The position numbers were made by a program, and so were the translations under genes. Shown in pieces: positions 23,823-31,884 of a DNA stretch of 34,465 nucleotides (position 1 is the stretch's first letter; every line of letters begins with the position of its first letter). The notes beneath the pieces are model-generated. The model ran no database searches. It saw only the letters and a program-made list of their open reading frames with translations, and was not told the origin of the DNA. Source of the stretch: a virus; IMG/VR virus record IMGVR_UViG_3300020347_000580, positions 1-34,465 of that record; one strand, written 5' to 3'.

Positions 23823-25394
23823 TTATTCTCCTTTGTTTGTTATTTCCATAATTTTACTTAATAGATCAATAGCTAAAATGTCAAACTTGACATGCCCCTG
23901 AGATTCTAAATCATTCATTTCAAAGCCAACTATGTTTTTACCCGTGGCGTCTTTTACCATAGGACAAACATCTCTAAGCTTAAATTTTGATATGATTACA
24001 CCAGCGGGGTGTTTTCCTTGAGATTTATTTGTGCCTTCAATATTAATAGCCTGTTCAAAAAACTTAGCTAGATCTCCTTCTAGTTCGCCTTCTTCATTTA
24101 TCTTACACCATCCCTTTAGATCTTCTGATTCATTTTCCAATGCCCATCTTATGATAGACCTATCTTCCTTGTCCATCAACTCTAGTTGATCAGAGATAAG
24201 CGCTTCGTCTGGTATACAATCTGTTATCTCATTCATCTCAGAAAATGACACAGCATCACTGATTCTTAACACCTCTTTTAACGCAGACCTTCCTTGTAAT
24301 CTGCCGAACGTAATCATCTGAGAAACATTTTCTTGACCGTATTTTTCCTTGATATAGTCAATAACTTCATCCCTATGCTCCGCAGGAACATCTACGTCAA
24401 TATCGGGAAGGGAAATATAATCATCTGTGTTTCTTCCTTCGTTATAGAACCTCTCAAAAATTAGTCCGTACTCGATAGGATCTACCTCTGTAATCCCTAG
24501 TAGATAAGAGACTAAGCATCCAGCAGCAGAGCCTCTTCCCGGTCCAGCAATCCATCCTTTGTCCTTAACATGGTTTACAATATCCTGCACAATCAAAAAA
24601 TATCCAGATAGTCCAGCCTTAAAAATAACCTCTAGTTCTGTTTTAACTCTATCAAGATATTCTTGTTTGTCTACATCTAAATAAACCTTCTTAGCAGGAA
24701 TCAATTTCTTTTTCCATCCATGACGACAAAGTTCTTTGAGGTATTCGTTCTGATTGAACCCTTCTGGACAATCAAAGTCTGGTAGCATGGGTGGTCCTGC
24801 AAGATCATACTCTTCACACATATCAGCTATCTTGGAAGTTACAGACTTCTTTTTTGTATTTGGTAGATACCAGTTGTCATCCCCATCAAAAAATTGTGAA
24901 AACTCATGATCCACACCCTCTAACTTTGCAAGCGTCTTTTTAAGTTTACTACATAGCATAATCCTATGACAATCTGCATCTTCTTTATCTACATAGTAGA
25001 TAGCCTCCTGAACATAATCTATCTTGATATGGTTGGATTTGAATATTTTAGCGAATCCGTTTTTCTTTGGGGTTACGCATATAACATTACCATTATCCGC
25101 TATTTCTTTTAGAACTTCTACGTTTTGATTTGATACATATTTAACCAAGTCAAACCAACCATCTTTGCTTTTCGCATAAAGAAGGAACCCGTCGAACTCA
25201 CATCCGATGATAGGTTTTACGCCCCGCTTTTTACACTCTTGATGAAATTCTACAGCGCCAGAGACAGTGCCAAGATCAGCTATGCCGCAAGCCGTGTAGC
25301 CGTACTCATCACATCTTTTTGCTAGTTTATCTGTTTTGCAAAACCCTTGCTGTAAGCTAAAGTGTGTTTTACAGTTTATCGGAGTCCAATTCAT
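23823..25394 (-). CDS. dnaE: DNA polymerase III alpha subunit, N-terminal half (PHP, palm and thumb)
   Basis: This 523-residue protein is the catalytic half of a split DnaE-type polymerase. Residues 1-70 are a PHP domain (SGAVEF and KPIIGCEF are clear) whose first metal motif is altered: CKTHFS stands where relatives have H-x-H/D. GPGRGSAAG (284-292) is the palm nucleotide-binding loop. The catalytic aspartates are D331 and D333 in PDIDVD and D505 in VKFDIL, equivalent to E. coli D401, D403 and D555. GRLQGRSALKEV and KHPAGVIIS complete the palm. It ends 18 residues after the third aspartate, at the palm-fingers linker, with a stop codon that doubles as a ribosome-binding region for the next gene. 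No intein sequence is present at either end. Confidence 0.94.
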   Translation of the reverse strand: MNWTPINCKTHFSLQQGFCKTDKLAKRCDEYGYTACGIADLGTVSGAVEFHQECKKRGVKPIIGCEFDGFLLYAKSKDGWFDLVKYVSNQNVEVLKEIADNGNVICVTPKKNGFAKIFKSNHIKIDYVQEAIYYVDKEDADCHRIMLCSKLKKTLAKLEGVDHEFSQFFDGDDNWYLPNTKKKSVTSKIADMCEEYDLAGPPMLPDFDCPEGFNQNEYLKELCRHGWKKKLIPAKKVYLDVDKQEYLDRVKTELEVIFKAGLSGYFLIVQDIVNHVKDKGWIAGPGRGSAAGCLVSYLLGITEVDPIEYGLIFERFYNEGRNTDDYISLPDIDVDVPAEHRDEVIDYIKEKYGQENVSQMITFGRLQGRSALKEVLRISDAVSFSEMNEITDCIPDEALISDQLELMDKEDRSIIRWALENESEDLKGWCKINEEGELEGDLAKFFEQAINIEGTNKSQGKHPAGVIISKFKLRDVCPMVKDATGKNIVGFEMNDLESQGHVKFDILAIDLLSKIMEITNKGE

Positions 25395-26283
25395 CTTTTA
25401 AAACATTCCTCAAATTTTTAAGATACTCTTTAGACGGTTCTAGGTTTTGATGTCTTTGGTGTAAGATATCTTTCATCCTATTAGCTAGGGCGTCTACATT
25501 CAATACGTTATTATTATACATGGCTAAACCCTCAAGTAAACCCCTACATTCACCCCCTTGTAAGAAATTCAACGATTTAGACAAGGTGTTGTCAAGCACA
25601 TCCCAAGCGCCCTTGAAAAATGAAGCCTCTTCATAATACCAGAACTTTGGAATCGCATCTACAACTGGTATAGCGCCCATTAATGTAGATTCAAAAAATC
25701 TAAACGTCTCCATACTGTAAGCTCCCGCAGGACATAGAGATAGTTTAGACTCTGATAAAAGCTCCATATACTCTTTCGGCTCTAAACCCTTACCGAATCC
25801 ATCCGTAAACTCAATTTTGTATTTAAACTTATCGCCAGATTCAGAGACCAGCTTATCTAGACCTCTTTTAAAACAATCCCTAGTTCCGGTGTGGGGTATC
25901 TGTCCCACAAAACTAAAGTCATATTTTCTTTGAGATAATGGCTTTATTTCAATATCTCTATAGTCATCCGTAAACGGACCCAGCGGCAAGGGGTACGTTA
26001 TAGGAGTTTCCAAACAGTGATTCCATCTATCTAGAGCGTGATAATGCTGAAAGATTAAAAATATATCATCATTAAAAAACCCTCTTGGAACTTGGTGATT
26101 CTCTCGCGAGGTTGCTATTAAAATGTTTAGCTTGTTATCGTTAAACTTAGGAACATCTTGTGAATCATACTTTACAATAACTCTGTATTTATCATCTAGC
26201 ATCTCGCTAAATTTAGTAGCTACATCTAGTGTAAACTTGTTTCCTAAATCAAACTCGTTATTTAAATCAATTAATTCTGCCAT
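25369..26283 (-). CDS. Exostosin-like (GT47-type) glycosyltransferase in the replication module
   Basis: This 304-residue protein is foreign to its surroundings. KYDFSFVGQIPHTGTRDCFKR (124-144, shown as two parts: KYDFSFVGQ and HTGTRDCFKR) and YMELLSESKLSLCPAGAYSM with METFRFFESTLMGAIPVVDA match the donor domain of exostosin/GT47-like glycosyltransferases, in which the last conserved glutamate contacts the nucleotide sugar. The first half is less typical. It lies between a Cas4-like nuclease and the polymerase, joined on one side by a TAATG overlap and on the other by a 26-base overlap. It could act on the same glycan as the left island, or on viral DNA or protein. The donor is unknown. Confidence 0.72.
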   Translation of the reverse strand: MAELIDLNNEFDLGNKFTLDVATKFSEMLDDKYRVIVKYDSQDVPKFNDNKLNILIATSRENHQVPRGFFNDDIFLIFQHYHALDRWNHCLETPITYPLPLGPFTDDYRDIEIKPLSQRKYDFSFVGQIPHTGTRDCFKRGLDKLVSESGDKFKYKIEFTDGFGKGLEPKEYMELLSESKLSLCPAGAYSMETFRFFESTLMGAIPVVDAIPKFWYYEEASFFKGAWDVLDNTLSKSLNFLQGGECRGLLEGLAMYNNNVLNVDALANRMKDILHQRHQNLEPSKEYLKNLRNVLKDELDSDKL

Positions 26284-27305
26284 TATCCCGGAGCCTCATA
26301 GTATCCTATGTTAAAACCTTCGTTAGTACATTCTTTAAGTGTTTTTTCATGACCTATTGTATGTAGCTTTTTCTCTACATACTCACACATGGTAGTATTC
26401 GTCCCCGGCCAATTATTTTTATAAAAGTGACAAAGTTTTTGGCATCTAAAATCCCTACGACTATTGCTAATTGGTCTGGGTTTGATGTTATCTTTGATCT
26501 CTTCATATCTTTTTTTAAGCATTTCCAAGAATCTATCTTGGTCTGATTTGTCGAAGCACATGCTAAACGGTCCACCGTCTCTAGTAAAGAAGATAGACAT
26601 AATAGCCTGTTCGTAGTCTGGATAAAGTTTTGATATAGCATAATTATATAATAGTAACTGCGCATCGTCAAGAAGTTTTTCGTATGTTTTTACTTCTCCC
26701 GTAGCCCAGTTTTTTCTTTGTCCTGTCTTCCAATCGACTACCTCAATTATATCGTCATCTATCTTAGTAACTAGGTCAATAGTTCCCTTGATAGCTAAGT
26801 TGCCCTTGATGGTAGTTCCATCTGGCATTTCATATTCATATTTAGCCCAATCTTCTTCAATAGCAATATCGAAAGTAGGTTCTGTGTCAACTATATCTCT
26901 TTTTCTTGGGTCGAATTGACCATCATTAAAATTTAAAGCTGTCTCTATTTGTTTCTCGCAAAACTTAAAATCCGCAGGGTAGTATTTATGACTATCTGTA
27001 GATCCATAGTGTTCGTAACTACGGCTTAGTAGATCGGCAACAAGTTTTTTAGTTTTTAGTTTTCTTGGCGTGAAACTAACTTCTCCGATAGCGTCATCCA
27101 TAATTGACAACTCTTTCTTGTCTGGATTGTCTTGTAGCTCTTTTTTACAAGATGCTAAACATTCCATTACTTTGTGACAGGCAGTTCCTAGCTGGGCCTT
27201 TTTTCCCGATTCTGACCTATATCCTAAAACATAAGTCATAAAATACTGCATTTGGCAAAAATCATAATTACCATAGCTGGAGGATCTGATGTATGTTACT
27301 ATCAT
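26283..27305 (-). CDS. Cas4/RecB-type PD-(D/E)XK exonuclease with Fe-S cysteines
   Basis: This 340-residue nuclease has the PD-(D/E)XK core in the Cas4/RecB arrangement: H44 in GTACHKVME, D177 in IKGTIDLVT and the D191-W-K193 of VVDWKTGQ, followed by a QLLLYNYA helix with the glutamine (DDAQLL) of motif QxxxY. Four cysteines, C17 near the start and C288, C292 and C307 at the end, match the split Fe-S cluster site of Cas4 and AddB. It probably processes DNA ends for recombination and replication with the nearby RecA. No CRISPR array or other cas gene is seen. ATGA overlap with the kinase. Confidence 0.85.
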   Translation of the reverse strand: MIVTYIRSSSYGNYDFCQMQYFMTYVLGYRSESGKKAQLGTACHKVMECLASCKKELQDNPDKKELSIMDDAIGEVSFTPRKLKTKKLVADLLSRSYEHYGSTDSHKYYPADFKFCEKQIETALNFNDGQFDPRKRDIVDTEPTFDIAIEEDWAKYEYEMPDGTTIKGNLAIKGTIDLVTKIDDDIIEVVDWKTGQRKNWATGEVKTYEKLLDDAQLLLYNYAISKLYPDYEQAIMSIFFTRDGGPFSMCFDKSDQDRFLEMLKKRYEEIKDNIKPRPISNSRRDFRCQKLCHFYKNNWPGTNTTMCEYVEKKLHTIGHEKTLKECTNEGFNIGYYEAPG

Positions 27306-28195
27306 TCTGACTCTCTAAACTGATGGATACCGCCAACAAGAACCGGCTCATCTTCTGATGGGGACTCTGGGATTGGAGATCCTAACCATCCCCAGTCTTC
27401 TACTGCTTTTATCAACTCTACATGCGTCTCTTGAATAGACATATCTCTGTTATCAATCACCGCATCAAACTCAAAATCTTCATCAAAAGCATTTTCGCTT
27501 TTATGTGAGTCTTTATGATTTGATCGCATTAGCTTAACCACTTTACCACCAGCATTTTGAATGGCTTCAGCCTCGTTTGGATACCTGCAATCATCAACTA
27601 CTGCAAGCAGCGGACCTTCTGATTCTACATCTTTGACAAGCCTAGAAACCCAAATCTCTTCATAGATTTTTCTACAGACTTCTGAACCAAAGAACTGAAG
27701 AAACTCTCTACCTGTCATCTTTCCCTTTTTATGATACATTAAATCGCCATTATCAATAAGCTTTTTAACAGGTGCGAGTTTGGCAGTTTTAGCGCATGTT
27801 ATGACTCCCGGCATAGACTCCCAAGTGATTGGTATTTTGGCGTTCTTCTGTATGTCAGAACCCCTTACGTTTTCTTCTTTAATGTCAAAAAGTTCTGTTG
27901 CAATATTTTTTAGCGGATCTGCAAAAGAATAGCTTTTTACATAAGGCCACATATTATAAACAGCCCATTCGGAAAACTCTAAGTCTACTCTCTTAACATC
28001 TAGAAGGGCGTGTCCTTGTTCCTTGTCGCCCTTAGAGTCAATAAACTCTGTAGCTACAACAAGCTCACCCTTGTCTGTTATGCTAAAGCCTGATATTATG
28101 TTATGAGATTTAAGCTGATAGCCATGTATAAAGTTACTACATGTAGTCTTACCGGACTGTTTGTTTCCGGCTATGGCTAAAATTCTAGTAGTCAT
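27302..28195 (-). CDS. Deoxynucleoside monophosphate kinase (T4 gp1-like)
   Basis: This 297-residue P-loop kinase would phosphorylate dNMPs for phage DNA synthesis. The Walker A motif is AGNKQSGKTTCSNF (9-22). KSYSFADPLKN follows a shared pattern of this family (S-F-A-D-P-L-K), GREFLQFFGSEVCRKIYEE gives the next block, and VVDDCRYPNEAEAIQNAGG is the C-terminal D-D-x-R-x-x-N-E-A motif, all typical of phage dNMP kinases. A longer middle insert (about 35-70) is unusual. The C-terminal 25 residues are Pro/Glu-rich. It sits with primase and helicase, joined to primase by an ATGA overlap. Confidence 0.87.
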   Translation of the reverse strand: MTTRILAIAGNKQSGKTTCSNFIHGYQLKSHNIISGFSITDKGELVVATEFIDSKGDKEQGHALLDVKRVDLEFSEWAVYNMWPYVKSYSFADPLKNIATELFDIKEENVRGSDIQKNAKIPITWESMPGVITCAKTAKLAPVKKLIDNGDLMYHKKGKMTGREFLQFFGSEVCRKIYEEIWVSRLVKDVESEGPLLAVVDDCRYPNEAEAIQNAGGKVVKLMRSNHKDSHKSENAFDEDFEFDAVIDNRDMSIQETHVELIKAVEDWGWLGSPIPESPSEDEPVLVGGIHQFRESE

Positions 28196-29235
28196 ATCAA
28201 GTTTTCCTTCTGTAATTGGGGGTTAAGCTCTTCGTGAATTTGTTCAATAGTCATTTCACCAATGTCTTTTTTAGAAATTTGTGGCCTAAAATAATTAAAT
28301 CTTCTTCCACACTTTTTTACAATTTGGTTAGCGGCTTTTTTGCCAGCATCATCATAATCCGTTAATATTACCAAGTTTAGAGCGCCGCTTTTTTCTAGTA
28401 CCAATAGCTGATCGTCGCTTATGCTAGAGCCAAAAATACCAACTGAATTTTTAAATCCAGATTCATACATTCTTAGAACATCGCCTTGTCCCTCTAGTAT
28501 AAAAAGAACACCCTTATCTCCCATGAAATTCTGAGCGATATTAAATCCATAAAGAATGTTTTTTTTGAATCCCTTGCTATGTAGCCATTTTGGTTGCAGA
28601 TTTTCATCTATAGCTCTTCCTACGCATCCTACATAATTATAGCCTTCATCATAGATAGGGACAACAACTCTTCCAGACATTGGTTTATTTTTTGCAAAAC
28701 ATGTTCCTATGTCAAATGTTTTTAGGGTTTCTTTGTCATATCCTCTGTTGATGTAATATTCCGCCGGTATATTTATAGTAGATTGTATTTGATCTCTTGA
28801 AATTGTAGGAGGTTTTCTCTCAATCTTTCTCTCAAATACTTCTAGTAGTTTAACTTCTTTGTTTGAACTTTGCTCTTTTACCTGTAGTTTAGATTCATCT
28901 AGATTCAAAAAATCTAAACAAAAATTATAGACAGTATTTAAGGGCAGATCTTTACCTTCCCTGTAGGATAATACCCCTCTTACAAATCCAAATATATTAC
29001 TTTGATAATCTTGTTCGCACTGGTTTGTCCAACATCTCCAGTTTCCTGTAGCCGTATCCCCGTCTGTAAATACGCTACAACCCTCTGGGCTATCGCCACC
29101 ATGAATTGGACAAGGAAAAGAATATCTGTTTGGATATTCCACGCCTTCTATTTCAAAATATTCTAAAAGCGATGGGATGTCTTCCGAAAGCTTATCACAC
29201 ACTGTCAATATCTGATTCTGAGTCAATTTCTTCAT
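28192..29235 (-). CDS. dnaG: DnaG-type DNA primase
   Basis: This 347-residue primase makes RNA primers for the DnaB/PolIII fork. It has an N-terminal CHC2-type zinc ribbon with C42-x-x-H45 and C68-x4-C73, then a short linker with helicase-like basic residues, and a Toprim domain with the catalytic E248 in LFILEGQGDVLRMYESGF and D293-x-D295 in VILTDYDDAGKKAA. It is shorter than bacterial DnaG (about 580), lacking the C-terminal helicase-binding domain, as in many phages. The ATG at 29235 lies 41 bases inside the helicase gene, preceded by a GGAGGG sequence. It is a single-protein primase, not a primase-helicase fusion. Confidence 0.9.
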   Translation of the reverse strand: MKKLTQNQILTVCDKLSEDIPSLLEYFEIEGVEYPNRYSFPCPIHGGDSPEGCSVFTDGDTATGNWRCWTNQCEQDYQSNIFGFVRGVLSYREGKDLPLNTVYNFCLDFLNLDESKLQVKEQSSNKEVKLLEVFERKIERKPPTISRDQIQSTINIPAEYYINRGYDKETLKTFDIGTCFAKNKPMSGRVVVPIYDEGYNYVGCVGRAIDENLQPKWLHSKGFKKNILYGFNIAQNFMGDKGVLFILEGQGDVLRMYESGFKNSVGIFGSSISDDQLLVLEKSGALNLVILTDYDDAGKKAANQIVKKCGRRFNYFRPQISKKDIGEMTIEQIHEELNPQLQKENLI

Positions 29236-30658
29236 TTATTTCAAAACCCTCCTCTCTCGCCCTTGCATTATTATGAAGCTCATTTCTTGTTTGACCTTCT
29301 GATAATTTACCTATACTTCCAAACATATTCATACTAATATAGTCGCCGTCATCTAAACCGCAACCATGTCTAGCTACAACGGGAACAAGTTTCCTGTTTC
29401 CATTTTCTATCTTATCTTCTGCTATCTCTTCTTCTGATTTCATCTTAAAGATAGAGAAGCTAGTACAAAGCCATATCAACCTGTCTGAGCCTGATACTAC
29501 ATCTGTAGACTCCTTGGTAATACCGTCCCTATTTAGCTGTACAAAACTTATACAGGGAACATCGTACTTAACCATAAAGTTATGTAGCTGAGTAATTTGA
29601 AAACCAAGCACTTGATATTCTTGCATGGAGCTACTGATACCCTCAGAACCCATCAGCTTTAGATAGTCATATACAATCAAACAATCATTTGTAACACCGG
29701 CCTCATCAAATCCTACGTGTTGATAGATCCATTTTCTCATGAGGGCTAGTATATTCTCAAAAGACTGTCCAGCAATACTAATGTAGTGATAGGGTATCTC
29801 TTTAAGTTCTTGGGCAGCTTTTTCTACCTTCTCTTTTTCTAGTGGGTTTTCTGTAAACTTACCAGTAGAAATCTTATTTATGTCTACTCCGCTAAGGTTA
29901 GCAAGCATCCTATTAAGATGATCCTCTTTACTCATCTCTGTATCTAACATTAGAACGGGGACTCCCATCCTAGATACATTCATAGCTACCGCATCCCCAA
30001 ACATCGACTTACCAACCTTGGGGCGAGCCGCTATGAGATCAACGCACTTTCTTCTAAGCCCACCACCAATAGCCGCATCATACCTAGGAAACCCTGTAGG
30101 TATACCTACGTTGTCGGATACATTCTCAGAAAGATACTCGATATAATCATCAATATCTTCACCAATGATTTCAGTTTTCTTATTTGATGATTGATATATA
30201 TCGGCAGTGGCGTCAAGAATAGGAGCTTCTACCTTAGATATAAGATCCATAACATCTTCATCGCCATTAGTAGCATCTAGCTCTTTTTCGCAAGCCTTTA
30301 AAGTTTTCTTCAGGTCTCTCGCAAGTTTAAGTTTAGCTATCTTTATGGCGTGAGATTTTGCGTTTTCTTTATGTATAGGAAAATTAAACAAAGATCTTAT
30401 AAAAGAAATCTCATCTTTGTTGTTTATGGACTCATACACACCTAAACTATTTGCAGCAGACAGTATAGAGGCTAGTTCTACTTTTGAGTTTTCAGAAACT
30501 GACTTATAGACACAGTGAAATATCAACTGGTTCATGTCGCTAGTGAAGTGTTCAGCATCTACGAAGTCTATTTCTAAATAACAATCTAGTCCATATTGAC
30601 AAAGAGCCGCAAGTACGGCTCTTTCTGATGCTAGATCTTCTAAAGTTTTTTTTGTCAT
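29195..30658 (-). CDS. dnaB: DnaB-type replicative helicase
   Basis: This 487-residue hexameric helicase has the N-terminal DnaB domain (SERAVLAALC near 11-20, then HFTSDMNQLIF) and a RecA-like motor with Walker A ARPKVGKS (211-218), catalytic E241 in MLDTEMSKEDHLNR, Walker B CLIVYDYLKLMG and a motif with FVQLNRDG near 370. Residues 1-10 are MTKKTLEDLA. The extreme C-terminus is acidic (EEINEEIDSESDIDSV) and shares its DNA with the start of the primase gene. It should unwind the parental duplex in front of the split polymerase. No separate loader is evident nearby, although the upstream zinc protein is a candidate. Confidence 0.92.
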   Translation of the reverse strand: MTKKTLEDLASERAVLAALCQYGLDCYLEIDFVDAEHFTSDMNQLIFHCVYKSVSENSKVELASILSAANSLGVYESINNKDEISFIRSLFNFPIHKENAKSHAIKIAKLKLARDLKKTLKACEKELDATNGDEDVMDLISKVEAPILDATADIYQSSNKKTEIIGEDIDDYIEYLSENVSDNVGIPTGFPRYDAAIGGGLRRKCVDLIAARPKVGKSMFGDAVAMNVSRMGVPVLMLDTEMSKEDHLNRMLANLSGVDINKISTGKFTENPLEKEKVEKAAQELKEIPYHYISIAGQSFENILALMRKWIYQHVGFDEAGVTNDCLIVYDYLKLMGSEGISSSMQEYQVLGFQITQLHNFMVKYDVPCISFVQLNRDGITKESTDVVSGSDRLIWLCTSFSIFKMKSEEEIAEDKIENGNRKLVPVVARHGCGLDDGDYISMNMFGSIGKLSEGQTRNELHNNARAREEGFEINEEIDSESDIDSV

Positions 30659-31056
30659 ATAGACCTTGACCTCAAACAGTTATCACAAACAAAGTTTTCT
30701 CTTTTATGGGTGGGGTGAACTTCAAAGGTGGTATTGCAGGCAGAACATAATTGAGAAACCATTTTAACTGGCTTTCTTTTTCTTTCTGCTAGCTGTATTT
30801 CTGGTGTTTTATTTAGATCATCTTTATGTTCAGTTCCATCGTCGCTAAAAAGGTTAACTCTTTGTTTGACCTCTAGTTGAGTAGAGTTGCTTGATGGCTT
30901 GTCTTGCAACATGGTAAAATCATCTGAGACTGCTGCATTTTTTGTAGGCTTGACCTCCTTTGGTTTATCTTCTTTTAAAAGACTAGCTGCCAACTCTTGC
31001 TTTTGTTCAGGTGTAAGAAGTTGCAACATCTTTTGCACTAAATCTTCACTCATCAT
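30655..31056 (-). CDS. Unknown zinc-ribbon protein
   Basis: This 133-residue protein is not assigned to a family. The N-terminus (about 1-28) is a predicted helix pair with LTPEQKQELAASLL, the middle (35-95) is charged and probably disordered, and the C-terminus is a four-cysteine zinc ribbon, C104-x-x-C107 and C124-x-x-C127. The gene stands between the candidate mediator and DnaB, with ATGA-type overlaps. A role as helicase loader or accessory factor would fit, but the sequence does not show it. It has a good Shine-Dalgarno sequence, AGGAG, before the tandem ATGs. Confidence 0.65.
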   Translation of the reverse strand: MMSEDLVQKMLQLLTPEQKQELAASLLKEDKPKEVKPTKNAAVSDDFTMLQDKPSSNSTQLEVKQRVNLFSDDGTEHKDDLNKTPEIQLAERKRKPVKMVSQLCSACNTTFEVHPTHKRENFVCDNCLRSRSI

Positions 31057-31514
31057 TTTCTCCTAGCCATATTTGTTAATATTTCTGCCATCTTAATTAT
31101 TCTACTGTTTTTACCTTCTAGTGTTCTAACTCTAGCCTCTGCGTGATTTTTAATCTTTAGTATCTCCGCAGCGAGAGGGTTTTCTCTCACAGCAGAGAAA
31201 TACTTCTCTTGCCATTTAGAGTACTGTCCTCCGTACTGATTCATTGTGCTACCTATTATAAACCAAATAGAAGATTCTGCCCACTCTAAAGTGTTTTTTT
31301 CTTTAACCTTTTCTGTTTCAATATACTCTGAGTAAGCGTAGAGCTTGAAGGCATACATGTTACACGTTTCTGCGCTCCAAGATTTAATTGTATTAAAATC
31401 AGCATTGAGAGCAGTAGAAGCTTCTTCTGGCGGTTCTACTTCCGCTAAGTACTTAGAGCTTTTCCAGTCATCAATCGCTTGTAGAAACTCACTTAATCTT
31501 GTTTCGCCACTCAT
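31053..31514 (-). CDS. Small helical protein, candidate UvsY-like recombination mediator
   Basis: This 153-residue protein is predicted almost fully helical, with many aromatic and charged residues (YAFKLYAYSEYIETEKVKEKN in the middle, split by no loop; and EILKIKNHAEARVRTLEGK near the end). T4-like UvsY proteins are of similar size and charge and lie in recombination modules. I rest the idea on size, composition and place between a nuclease and a zinc protein directly downstream of RecA, not on a motif. The alternative is an unrelated phage protein of unknown role. The ATG at 31514 has GAGGA upstream and overlaps the nuclease end by 26 bases. Confidence 0.4.
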   Translation of the reverse strand: MSGETRLSEFLQAIDDWKSSKYLAEVEPPEEASTALNADFNTIKSWSAETCNMYAFKLYAYSEYIETEKVKEKNTLEWAESSIWFIIGSTMNQYGGQYSKWQEKYFSAVRENPLAAEILKIKNHAEARVRTLEGKNSRIIKMAEILTNMARRK

Positions 31515-31884
31515 CTGTATCCTCGTTGTAATTGAATTGCACTATCCTTATGTCGTTTATATTGCACCACTCTATCTTATTTTTATCTCTAGCCTGCGCT
31601 CTAAAAAATGACAGCCTATCTTTAAAGTGAAATGCGTTGAACTTAAAGTGTTGCTGACCATGAACTTCTACAATCAAAGTCCTATTAGGTATATAGAAAT
31701 CCGCTCTCAAAGATTTGTTTTTTACAGTTCTGGTTCCCGGTAGACTAACTTCTTCTAAGATTCTATCATAGGGAAAGCAAGAGTCAAGAACTTTCTTTGC
31801 TTTTTGGTGAAGCTTTGATCTCTTGCCTCCCCCAGACTTAGGGTTCCAGCTATACTCTCGGTCATCTAGCCCGATTACTTTCAA
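31489..31884 (-). CDS. Vsr-like PD-(D/E)XK nuclease
   Basis: This 131-residue protein is a compact nuclease of the Vsr/DUF559 type. E45 (RILEEVSLPG), D62 (LRADFYIP) and E73-x-H75-G-Q77-Q-H79 in IVEVHGQQHFKF form the core, where the acidic residue at 62 and the E-x-H/K motif bind metal. The final part, FRAQARDKNKIEWC, then NDIRIVQFNYNED, agrees with the last helix and strand. Such proteins cut at mismatches, junctions or branched DNA. Directly after RecA, a junction- or branch-cutting role is the simplest idea. The start is TTG at 31884, coupled by TTGA overlap to RecA, with GAGG about nine bases upstream. Confidence 0.7.
   Translation of the reverse strand: MKVIGLDDREYSWNPKSGGGKRSKLHQKAKKVLDSCFPYDRILEEVSLPGTRTVKNKSLRADFYIPNRTLIVEVHGQQHFKFNAFHFKDRLSFFRAQARDKNKIEWCNINDIRIVQFNYNEDTDEWRNKIK

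Noticed and set aside
26283-27305. Cas4 as sign of a CRISPR system
   Set aside because: No repeats, Cas1 or Cas2 are present. Cas4-like nucleases are common in phage replication modules.
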